Assembly: GCF_032854445.1 (NCBI RefSeq)
Contig: NC_088303.1
Location: 33,647,265 to 33,711,264 of the forward strand
Direction: 5' to 3'
DNA: 64,000 nucleotides
From: Liolophura sinensis
Lineage: Eukaryota > Mollusca > Polyplacophora > Chitonida > Chitonidae
Shown: positions 49,129 to 60,200 of the stretch, piece by piece
How positions within the stretch are numbered: position 1 is the first letter of the stretch
Layout of the letters: every line of letters begins with the position of its first letter
The notes under the pieces: generated by a model
Seen by the model: only the letters and a program-made list of their open reading frames with translations
Told to the model about the DNA's origin: nothing
Database searches by the model: none
Program-made: the position numbers and the translations under genes

Positions 49129-49300
49129 AACCCGGGGGAAACCCACGACCATCCGCAGGTTGCTGGCAGACCTTCCCACGTACGGCCGGAGAGGAAGCCA
49201 GTATAGGCTGGTCTTGAACTCACAGCGACCGCATTGGTGAGAGGCTTCTGGGTCACTACGCTGCGCTAGCGCGCTAACCGACTAAGCCACGGAGGCCCCC
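49127..49300 (-). mobile_element. Tailless SINE insertion with target-site duplication
   Basis: The minus strand starts GGGGGCCTCCGTGGCTTAGTCGGTTAGCGCGCTAGC and runs through box B to GGTCGTGGGTTTCCCCCGGG, then stops. The usual 3' core and (AAAT)n tail are absent. CATTTGT flanks it on both sides (49120-49126 and 49301-49307), marking a retroposition event and not a later deletion. Confidence 0.85.
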
Positions 49301-49303
49301 CAT

Positions 49304-51502
49304 TTGTTGTTGGGAAATGACTTAGCACATGATAAGGTTACTGTTGATCCCTTAATGGTTGATAAGCCTTCTCTGAATTCAGTCACAGAGCCAGTTGAAA
49401 GCGAGATAGCGGGTTTATATCCGTCCTGTGTTGTTACAAGAGCTATGTCTAGAAAAGTCAGTACAGACCAGGGTAGTACTGTTGATTTGAGCGAGACTTT
49501 TCTCAACAACATGTTGGATGGAGATTCTTCCAAATTAGACAGCCAGCAGGAAGTAGATACTAATTTTGTTAGTGGTGATCAGCCATTTTGTAGGACTGAG
49601 TTGATTGCTGAACAACACAATGATCCAAGTATTTGTTGCTTGTTTAATGATGCAGCTAAAGATGGTGAATCTTTACCTGACCCATGCTACTACTATGTCA
49701 AGTCTGGCATATTGATGCGGCAGTGGAGGCCTCCCGATGTTTCGTTGGAGGATGAATGGGCAGTTCAGCATCAGGTAGTTGTGCCCAAGTCTTATCGTAA
49801 AGACATACTGACTATAGCGCATGAAACGCCGTTAGCAGGTCATTTAGGTGTTAATAAGACCTATCATAAGATTCTCAGTCATTTTTATTGGCCAGGAATA
49901 AGGAAAGATGTTACTGAATTTTGCAGGTCTTGTCATGCATGTCAGTTAGTGGGGAAACCTAACCAGACAAACCCCAAGGCAGCCTTGAGGCCTATTCCTG
50001 CAATTGGTGAGCCATTCAGTAGAATCTTAATAGATTGTGTTGGTCCCCTACCTAAGACAAAGTCTGGAAATCAGTATATGTTAACTATAATGTGTACTTC
50101 AACTCGTTTCCCTGAGGCAATTCCATTAAGGAATATTACTGCCACGACTGTAATTAAGGCTTTAGTTAAGTTCTTCACCATGTTTGGTCTGCCTAAGTCA
50201 GTACAGTCAGGCCAGGGTTCAAATTTCATGTCTGGTGTGTTCCAACAAGTTATGCATGAGATAGGTTTTAGCCAGTATAAATCCTCAGCTTATCACCCAC
50301 AAAGTCAAGGAGCACTAGAGAGATTCCATCAGACACTGAAAAGTATGATAAGAACTTACTGCTTTGAGACAGGGAAAGATTGGGAAGAGGGTGTACCTTT
50401 GTTAATGTTTGCTGTAAGAGAGTCTGTACAAGAGTCACTTAGATTTAGTCCATTTGAGCTTGTGTTTGGCCATACTGTGCGTGGCCCACTACAGTTGTTC
50501 AAGGAAAAGTTTGTGTCTGGTGATAGTGACAATGTTAACCTATTACAGTATGTGTCAAGTTTTCGTACTAAGCTCAACAGAGTATGTGAGTTAGCCAGAG
50601 AGAATCTTACAGCTTCTCAGAAGAGTATGAAAACTAAGTATGACAAAGAGACAGTAAGACGCAGATTTGAAGTTGGTCAGAAGGTATTGGCCTTACTTCC
50701 AGTTAGTGGTAAGCCACTTGAAGCTCGTTATTTTGGACCTTATGTAGTAGACAAGAGGCTAAGTGATCTTAATTGTATTATTTTCACTCCTGATCGGCGC
50801 AAATCTAGACAACTTTGTCACATTAACATGTTAAAGCCATATGTAGACAGAGATAGCACTGATCTCAATGTTGTACATCCTAGTGGAGTTGCTATCTCTT
50901 GTTTTCCAGTGCCAAGTTGTAAGAGAGAATTAAAGCGTTTTTTGGGCATGGCAGGTTATTATCGTAAGTTCTGTAGGAACTTTTCATTTGTTAGTGAGCC
51001 ACTAACTCGGCTGTTAAAGAAAGGTGCTAAATTCTTGTGGTCCATTGAGTGTCAGAGATCTTTTGATAGATTAAAGGCCATGCTAAGCAGCGGCCCCATA
51101 CTTGTAGCACCTGATTTTAATTTACCATTTAAGCTAGCTGTTGATGCTAGTGATATATCTGCTGGGGCAGTTTTGTTACAAGAAAATGAAACAGATCACG
51201 TTGATCACCCTGTATGTTTTTTCTCTCGAAAATTTGACAAGTGCCAGAGAAATTATTCGACAATAGAAAAGGAGTGTCTGTCCTTGATTCTAGCATTACA
51301 GCATTTTGAAGTATATGTGACTTCGTCAAGTTACCCCATTGTTGTGTATACAGATCACAATCCCTTGACCTTCTTGCACAAACTAAAAGGTAAAAACCGA
51401 AGATTGTTACGGTGGAGTTTGCTTTTGCAAGAATTTAATCTAGAGATTAGACACATAAAAGGGAAAGATAATGTGATTGCTGATTGTTTGTCACGTGTCT
51501 AG
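49304..51502 (+). pseudogene. pol of the LTR element: integrase, RT remnant, RNase H
   Basis: One 732-codon frame continues the protease domain after the SINE. Integrase comes first. It has an HHCC zinc-binding region (H..HLGVNKTYH ... CRSCHAC) and a core with the first Asp (ILIDCVGP) and the Glu (GALERFHQ). The second catalytic Asp is Gly (SGQGSNF, codon 50210-50212). The C-terminal GPY/F-like stretch (YFGPYVV) follows. Near 50900 the frame passes directly into the end of an RT (KRELKRFLGMAGYYRKF), so the fingers and palm with the YXDD box are missing. RNase H is recognisable, with its acidic residues (AVDASD, TIEKE, VVYTDHNP, NVIADCLS), and ends with the stop. It is dead for integration and reverse transcription. 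Confidence 0.85.
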
Positions 51503-51607
51503 TTGGTTTTCTGCAGCTTTGTTTTTAAAGACTGTGGTAAACGTTATTATTATTATTCATAATTATGAATATGTTAAAGAAACTTTTATGCAAAACTTTC
51601 TTTCCCT

Positions 51608-51619
51608 GAAGGGTGGGGG
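51608..51619 (+). promoter_or_regulatory. Polypurine tract
   Basis: GAAGGGTGGGGG directly precedes the 3' LTR start, the expected place for plus-strand priming. One T interrupts the purines. Confidence 0.75.
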
Positions 51620-52619
51620 TGTTATGTATGACTATTTAACGTCTTCATGTACTGTTAGTCTGCGGACCTTTGTGAAAGCATAACAGGCCCTGTTATATAT
51701 GTACAGCGCGGACATGGTTGAAAGCACCTTGTTCAATGCTCTGTTTATTTAACTGGCTGTTAATTCTGTGTTTAAAAATAGTTGAATCCACCTGGCACGT
51801 ATATAAGCCGTGTTTTCTGTGCAGAGAGGAGGTATTTTTGCTGCATCCACTGGGAGCCAGGAGAGTGTGCGACGCTCTCGTATCGAGTCCATTTTATTTA
51901 TATGAGCTGGTGATGCCAGTTTCGTTTGGGAGGACAGATTTTTACGCCGGCACCGTTTGTGTACCACAGTTGTACTGATGTCTGGTTTATGTGAATTTCT
52001 GCGGAAGTCACGTTTATTGGTGTTCGGATCTTTATTATGATTATACAGTGTTGACTGTGTAATTTGTTTAACACGCTGACCTCACCTGACCGACAAGGTC
52101 GTCAAGGACTCTAAACTGAAGTTTTCAGTTTTGCAAAGGACGTTCGTTCTGCCACAAGGTGACATTACTCTACGTCTCTGAACGGCTCGTTTGTGAGCTT
52201 CTGCGGGAGCTGTGACTGTTCTAAAGTGGATTATACCTCCATGCCTGTATTTACCCTGTGTTGTGCTCTGCGGGTGTGACGTCATTCAAAGGCTTGACTG
52301 TCCCAGTTCTGTGTAACCTGTGTACTGTGTTCGCGTTTGCTAACCTGGCGAAGTACCTGTCTGGGACAATTTGTGACTTGTGTGAATTGTGTGTTTATCC
52401 CATGGTCTTTACGTTGGATCTCCTGGAACACGTTCCTTGGGATGCAAAGGTGAACTGGAAATTTTTAAAGACCGGTAATACTGATGTGTATGTTTTTTAT
52501 GTTGTTGTTGTTGAACTGTCTGTAAAACTGTACGTCTCATTTTATATATAAAGCATTGTTTACATTGTAATATTGAGTCACTGAGTCTGTTTTCTGTTGC
52601 CGTTTTCAATACCGTAACA
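51620..52619 (+). repeat. Complete 3' LTR (1000 bp)
   Basis: It begins TGTTATGTATGAC and ends CCGTAACA, with the usual TG...CA termini. A TATATAAG box is at 51800-51807. The first 285 bp are matched in reverse at 45563-45847 and the last 85 bp at 47243-47327. ORFs inside it are not genes. Confidence 0.88.
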
Positions 52620-54220
52620 CCATGTAGACAAGTTTTGAATTTAGAACATTAAAACCATGGTGAAACTAAAATTAAACTACACAGGTTGGGACGTCACTTG
52701 GAAATTAGAAATATATTCCTGTTCGACACTGGATCGACATTGGAAATTAAATGCTTAATGTTTAACAAATTCAATACGATGTACATATCTGTCCGGAAAA
52801 CTTGTTTTTGTTTGACTGGCGGACTAAAGGGCTTAAAGAGGAGAGGTATATCGCTTGGTGGACACTGGTATGGAACAATGAACAGCATAATTGTTTCTAC
52901 ACAAGAAAAGTTTTATTTGATCATCGATAAAAAAGGGAGACATTCAAGTACCTATGACAAAATAAACATTTGGGTAAAAGACAATAATAATAAAAAGAAG
53001 ATAATAATGCTAAAAACTACAAAATAAATTTGCTAAAATATATACAAAATGTAAGATAGCTTAGATGATACCTTTCTAATTTCAATGAAAATGAAAAATG
53101 AAAATCTATCCACAACAGTCAATTCACAGTAAGATATAAGCATGCCATTTGAAAACCGAACAAAATGATGTTAAAATTTCACATACACATTTTCAGTAAA
53201 TATGTACAGTAACATTACGTTATCGTTCCTTGATTAGTTTGCATATGCCATAATATGAACAGACATATGGTAGTGTCATTTGTTCAGTGGTATATTAGTT
53301 TGTGAAATCTGAGCTTACCATTACCATGGTTTCGAAACCGCTATACATATGCCCACCAGCAGGTAAAGTAGATCAAGCTAAAACACAGTTATATGGATTA
53401 GTTAGCGCTTGGTCCTATATACAGAAAGATTAAAATCATCCAAGGTCAAAGTATTAAAAACACTGAATTTAATGCTTCGCCGAATCTGACTCTGTAAATA
53501 AAGAACATTACAACGAATCCTTATTGTCACGGACGTAGTCAAAATAGGTAAAAAGATACCATGGATCTGATTTGGGCCATTAGATTTCCACGACATTCAT
53601 ACACAAAATGGCTTATATACGATAAATGTTTAAAACCCAGTTGAAAAAAACATAAAAGTTAGATAAAAAGTCCTCAATCAGGCAATTAACAGACATGGCT
53701 AAAAAAGGGAGAAAATATATATATATATATATATATAAAAAACAGTCAAGTTATATCAGACCATTACAAATAACTGGAAATTGTATTTTGCTTATTAGTA
53801 TCAACATTCCTGAACTTTTAGCAAGAAACATGGTTTGAAAAAATCGCGAAGCCAGCCATGGAAATTTGGAGACAACCATAAGCTTTCCAGATACCTTCCA
53901 GATGTTTTCACGTAGTCCGGACGTCAAGTTTTGACTGACGAATGCTTGAACCAGACTATTCACTTCAACCAGTCAGACTGGAGCCTACAGCCAATAAAGA
54001 TACGTAAAGAATACTTAAATATCTGCCTTCCCAAAGTTATGCGTTATGCTACTACACAGAACAGCGCCGTATATGAAAACAACAGGTTGTTCTCTTGACT
54101 TTTATCAAATACTACGCAATGCATAACGGAAAGTAAAAAGAAAAACATGCTTAACATCTAATATCATGCTGAATCTCGTCAGCCTACCCCCATCTCACAC
54201 TACCTCGCCTTACACGCGAG
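52620..54220. other. No gene recognised; region beyond the 3' end of the SLC6-like gene
   Basis: AT-rich with a short TA run (about 53715-53738). The part next to 54220 should be the 3' UTR of the minus-strand transporter gene. I saw no strong poly(A) signal in its first few hundred bases. Confidence 0.4.
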
Positions 54221-57200
54221 CTAAAAACTAGAAACCAGCTGAACATCTTCCACATTGGTGGTGCCATCTGGGCCCCTCTTCGTTAAAGTCGCAGACTCTT
54301 CCCCAGAGGAATCTCTGTTCACAAGAAGACCGCCAGATCGATGCTTCTATATGAACAGAAAGGAAAACTGATCATTTAAAGAACAGCAAAGATGAGATAA
54401 CAGTGGGCTAATGGCGAAACGGGTATAAAAAAATTCTCACCTCTACACTTAAATGACCTGTCTGGCCTAGTTATATTGCTTTTGGTAACTGAATGGGATG
54501 GATTGGATGTCTAATTGGATGGAAAGACGGGGTTGCTTTTTGGCAACTGAAAGGGATGGTTTGAATATCTGATGGGATGGAATGACCGGATTGCGATTTG
54601 GTAACTGTGGGATGGATTGAATAACTGGCCGGATTACTTTTTGGTAAATGAATGAAATGGGTTGAATAACTCGCCGGACGGATTGCGATTTGGTAACAGA
54701 ATGGGGTGGACTGAATATATGATGTGATAAAATGACAGGATTGCTTTTTGGTAACTGACGGGATGGACTGAATAACTTGCCCGATTGCGATTGGGTAAGT
54801 GAACGGGATGGACTGAATACCTGCTTGAATCGCTTTTTGGTAACTGAATGAGATGGATTGAATACCTGACCAGATAGCGATTTGGTAACTGAATGGCATG
54901 TGAAGCCTCCGTGGATCAGTTGGTTAGCGCGCTGGCGAAGCGTAATGACCCAGGAGCCTCTCACCAATGCGGTTGCTATGAGTCCGTCCAGCTCATGCTG
55001 GCTTCCTCTCCGGCCGTAAGTTTTTCCAGCAATTTCCGGATGGTCGTGGGTTTCCCCCGGGCTCTGCCCAGTTTCTTCCTACTGTAATGCTCGTCCCTAA
55101 CGTATAAGTGAAATATTCTTGAGTACGGCGTAAAACACCAATCAAATAAATCAATCAATCAATCAATACATAAATGGATTGAATATCTGATGAAATTACC
55201 GTATTGTCTTTTAGTAAATGAATGGAATAGATTGAATGTGACATACAGTGTCACATATTGTTTTGGGGATTTTACGATGAATTGAGCGAGTGCTTGGGGT
55301 TTAACGTCGAACTTAACAAATTTTTAGTCACATGACGACGAAGGAATCCTTGGAGTGCATGTAATGTGCCTCCTTATTGCAGGACGGATTTTCACCGCTC
55401 TTTTATCTAGTGCTGCTTCACTAGAAGGCAAGTAAGCCATTATAGTGATACGAGTCACCCACTATCCCTCTTTTTTGGGCCTCTTTTAAGGTCTTAGGAG
55501 TTACTCGACCCAGGATTGACCCTGGATCTACTGCTCCCGAAGCGGACGCTCTACCAACTGTGCTATCAGGGTCGGTGGGACGAATTGAACACAAGTATAT
55601 TATTAACATATTGGTCGCCCTATTATTAAAATAAGAAAACATGGTCCTCCAACAGTTAATTCTCACCCTATTGACGAGCTGTATGACGTATACCAGAACT
55701 CCCAGTACAATAAAGATGTAGGGTCCAGCAGCAATCAACCAACTGATGATCAACCACTTTTTTGAAATCACATTCCCGCTGAAAAGGTGTATTACATCGC
55801 TGCTTTGAGCACTCTGTACCATACCCAAAACCTAAAATTAACGAAAATAAGACATAAAAAGCTACAAAAAATAAGATAAGAGGAGTTACAATCAAACATT
55901 TTTAACATCAATGCCCAACTTCAAATTTCTAAACCACGCGTGTGAACAAGCTGTATACAGCTAAAAAACTGAAGGACATACGCACCAGTAATGAAAAACG
56001 TATTACGGTATTATCTACATGCTATAAAAGACGTACATCACAGAGAGTAAATCCAGAGCAGCGGCGACAGTGTGATAGTTGGCAAATGGTCACACGTAAC
56101 TGATGAAATATGGCCTCTTGTCAATTTACCTCAGTTAAGATTTTATTGTAACTGTTAAGGTAAATGCATAAATAATAGCAAATTACACGCCCCCTCATAC
56201 CATGGCTTAAGCAGAATTAATTTGAAAAAATGCAGTGATGTTAATTGCAATTTATTACACTTCTCTGGTCTAGAATTACTCAAGAACATAACATAGGCTT
56301 ACCACCCATGCCGCCCAAGCCAGGAAGGCCCATATCCCGATCACTAAGCGTTCTGCAACGGCAACCTTTTGCCAAACTGCAACAAACAAGTAGAAAAAGG
56401 TAGTTAAACATTGTTATTACAGACAGTGTAATGACTGGAACTAGCTTCGGTTGTACACCGGAACCACATCCACATATATTAAGCGGGAGAACGGGGTTCT
56501 GGATAGGGCATGTTAAGTCAGAGTCGGGCTGCTTTCTCTCCTTCACACACAGATGCAAAGGGTAATCAACAGGACGGCGGAATGAAACAGACATACCATT
56601 TGACAGAGAATCACTTCCTGAACACTTAAACTTTCTAAATATCATAGATGCTAACTCAATTTATTCCTTTAGCAATTTTGGCAAAGAGGGCCTCCGTGGC
56701 TCAGTTGGTTAGCGCGCTAGCGCAGGGTAATGACCTAGCAGCCTCTCACCAATGCGGTGAGTTCAAGTCCAGCCCATGGTGGCTACCTCTCCGGTCGTAC
56801 GTTAGAAAGTCTGCCATCAACCTGTGGATAGTCGTGGATTTCCCCCAAGCTTTGTCCGGTTTCCTCCCAACATAATGCTGGCAGCCGTCGTATGAAATAT
56901 TCTTGAGTGCGGCGTAAAACACCAATCAAAAAAATAAATCAAATTTTGACAAAAACGAGGAAAACAACTCAATAATTTTAGATTTTATAAGGAAATCCCT
57001 GTCTTTATCTGACCAGCAAATCACTTATTTAACGATACGACATCTTTGAGATGTACGCAACAGCTGGGAAAGAGGAATCCTACTTTTAAAAATAAATGAA
57101 ACTTACTGTAGATCACAAGGAGCCCTAATCCCAAGAAATAGCGCGGCACAAATGATAGCCTATACACAGCTAAGTCAACAATCCCCAAGATATCGTATCC

Positions 57201-60200
57201 AGCCTGAAAAATCATACACGCATGATAACTTTTATCAGTCATTTGATATCAATCGGTAATAAAACTGGTCAACAACAAAATTGTATATGTTGCATTCTTA
57301 CAGTTTGTCCCACACAGAGACAGGGGAATTAAATAAATAAATAATAAATAAATAAATAAAATAATCTCCGCCGCATAAGGGCATCACGCATCATGAAAAA
57401 TGCAAGAAGTATACAAAAAGAAGCAGGCTGAATGGTTATTTATCATTACTGATTGTAAGTGTTAAAACCAAATGCAGTTTTTACTATTATTATATACTAT
57501 TTATATATTACACGTATATAAATTACTGTACATACCCGGGTAGTGAATGGCAATCCGAGTAGCATCAAAACCAGTGACATGATGGCCGTTGTGACAAACC
57601 ATACAATTCTCCTGTTATAGGCACATTTCTTGAGCAGCCAATCAAACGCTTCCAGAATATTGTCAACCAATATCAATACCATCAAGGCCTACAGATGAAA
57701 CAGCACTTGCAAACAATGTCCAATAATTTATTTAATTATTCATTGATTTATTTCATTCTTGTTTAGACATAGACATAGACCTTTGGAAAGGTGCTGGTGT
57801 CACGTGCGGATATTCACACTAAACACTGTTGGAAGACAGGCGGTCTAACTCGCCTTATAGACTGTGCAAACGTCCACTCGACCTTCGTCGGCTGCTTATT
57901 GGCACAAAGGCGGCCCAACGAACACAGCAATCAATAGAATTCGCCTAATTAAAATTATATTCTTTCTCTAGAAAAGGCTGGGAAAAAATGATTCGTATAC
58001 CCCAAATCAGCAGTATCAGATTCCACAATTTAGAAACTGCTAATCAAAATTTCATCCCGACAGCTTCAGCCGTTCTGGAGAAGAGTTTTAAGCTTATCAT
58101 TAAAATTCAAAATGGCTGCTAAATCAAGTGAATGGCTAAGCAGCACAAACGTCAAAAGTTGCTTCATATGTTCGTTATTCAAACTACAAAGTTTGGCTTT
58201 AGTAGTTTTCGAGATATTGCAATTTTACGAGCTGACTAAGAATAAGAATAAAACGAACGATTTTTAAAATGTCCCGCTAGGATATCGTGAGCTCCTGATT
58301 ATATTTGCACAATGAAATTGGTGAAAGACAATACACACAAACTAAATAAATAAACCATCGGGCTAACGCCAGTTATACAGTTCTACAGAAGAGACAGACA
58401 GAATTCTGAATCAGTACTTACGATATTACAGATGTAATGGATGTAACCGGCGAAGAAGAAGAAAAATGTTGCACTAGCATGTGCAGGGCTGCTGACAAAT
58501 GCGTGAAAAGCCGACTGTAAGTTGATGTGTATCGACAAATACTCTGTCAAATCGAAATACACTCATGTCACAAAAACAGACAGGCCTATAAATGCGTACA
58601 TTTTGCAATCAAAACCTAACTGAAGCAGTTTTGGAAATGGGCTCTTTGCTTAGTCGAATGTTGTATATCACAAAAGAACTCTGGACACCATAAAAGTGTA
58701 TACTGACTGTATAAGCATGGCTGGATCTGGTTGCCCGCCAAACATTTCAACTAGGGTGGTGAGATCCAATGCGGTAACTGTACATGTAATATTTGTCGGA
58801 GTTTACTTCTAACTTACAGGCAAATGTAAATGGAAACGACCTGTACCTTAATTAGCACTAGTTAAGTACATATAGTTAGAATAAAACATCAACTGAAGCA
58901 AATTAACAAGAGGACGTATTTCACTACATAATATATGTGACAATTTGCCAAATATCACAATGGTTTTACTCTGGTTTTACCCTATAACTATAGTCTTTAG
59001 TTTTTTTTATTGTGATTCTATATCAAATATGATGACAACTCTGTATTTTTCATAATGCAAACCATTTAACATGGAATAAACTGTACATAAGACCACTGGA
59101 TTTTTCCAGTGCTAGTTTACGTTGCTAGTATTTAAGTATTTAAAATGAATAGTTAGAATGAGACCCTAGATAGGGAAAATGGAGAAGAGGCCCATTTCAC
59201 CTGTTATAGGTGTGACAATCACGCTGTTGGCACTGCTTTGGTTTGACTTTCTATGCTGTAGTCTCCTATATATACTATGTTATAAATAGACACCTAAGAA
59301 AAGTGACAGCGGGATCAAAATCTGTGCCTGTGCACAAATTCATTAAGATGTTAGCACCCAGTTATGTGATCAGTTGGAAACAAAATGGCGAATACGCAGG
59401 ATATCTAAAATTTACTTCGAATTTGATCCAAATACAACTATACAAATGTAATGGCTATCGAAAATTCAGTTTAATTCAGTATTCCGGAATTGCCATCGAG
59501 TGAGCTTACATGAGGTAAGAGGCCTAAACACTCGCCACTACTTCTACTTACATCCATTCTCGCCATACCAAAGATCACACCGCTTCATCAATTCTGAGAT
59601 GCCTTTGGCATCATTGGATTTGGAGTAATTTTCGAGTTCAGCTAAAATACATAACATACGTTTCTACCAATGAAGGGCCAGAGCGAAGGAGCAGTTGTGA
59701 CAAACCGCAGTGTCCGTCTTACAAGGCAGCTTTGGGGTCAGATCATCACGTGACACCGATTTAGGAACAAGATCATTTTGATCATGAAGCTGATGATACG
59801 AGTGGAGAGATTTATTGAAAGTGATACGTAGTTCCTTATATTCCGTAGTTAACCTCTCTTTACCATGATATCTCGTTTATTATTTCTTTTTAACCTCTCA
59901 ATAAAGTGATAGATACATGTAGTTTATTAACTTCCTTTTAACTTCTCTTTACACTGATAGCTCGTTTATTACCTCATTTAACCTCTCTATACAGCGACAG
60001 CTCGTTGATTACCTTCTTTTAACTTCTCTATACGGCGAAAGCTCGTTCATTACCTTCTTTTAACTTCTCTATACAGTAGTAGCTCCTTTAATACCTTCTT
60101 TTAACTTCTCTATACACTGATGTCTCGTTTATCACCATATCTTAACCTCGTTAGGCAGTGATACCTATTTTATTACCTACTTGTAACCTCTCTATACAGT

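Larger units (their letters stand above)
47243..52619 (+). mobile_element. Decayed Gypsy-type LTR retrotransposon, integrase-first order
   Basis: It has an 85-bp 5' LTR remnant, a primer-binding site, gag, a protease site, integrase, an RT remnant, RNase H, a polypurine tract and a complete 1000-bp 3' LTR. The pol order (protease, integrase, RT/RNase H) is unlike standard Ty3/Gypsy and resembles the Gmr1-type elements described from animals. Gag has a stop and a frameshift, most of RT is missing, one integrase catalytic Asp is replaced, and a SINE interrupts the protease region. The element is therefore defective. The surviving 85 bp of the 5' LTR differ from the 3' LTR at a single base, which suggests a fairly recent insertion. 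Confidence 0.85.

Noticed and set aside
54467-54967. 166- and 142-codon minus-strand ORFs with repeated SVTK/QSIP motifs
   Set aside because: They are translations of a minisatellite lying in an intron.
55495-55573. Possible tRNA gene on the minus strand
   Set aside because: The boxes are good but the acceptor arms do not close at the right distance and a SINE body follows.
58818-58840. 23-bp microexon of the SLC6-like gene as a firm call
   Set aside because: Borders and phase fit, but a 23-bp match is easily found by chance in a 900-bp intron, so it is kept only as tentative.
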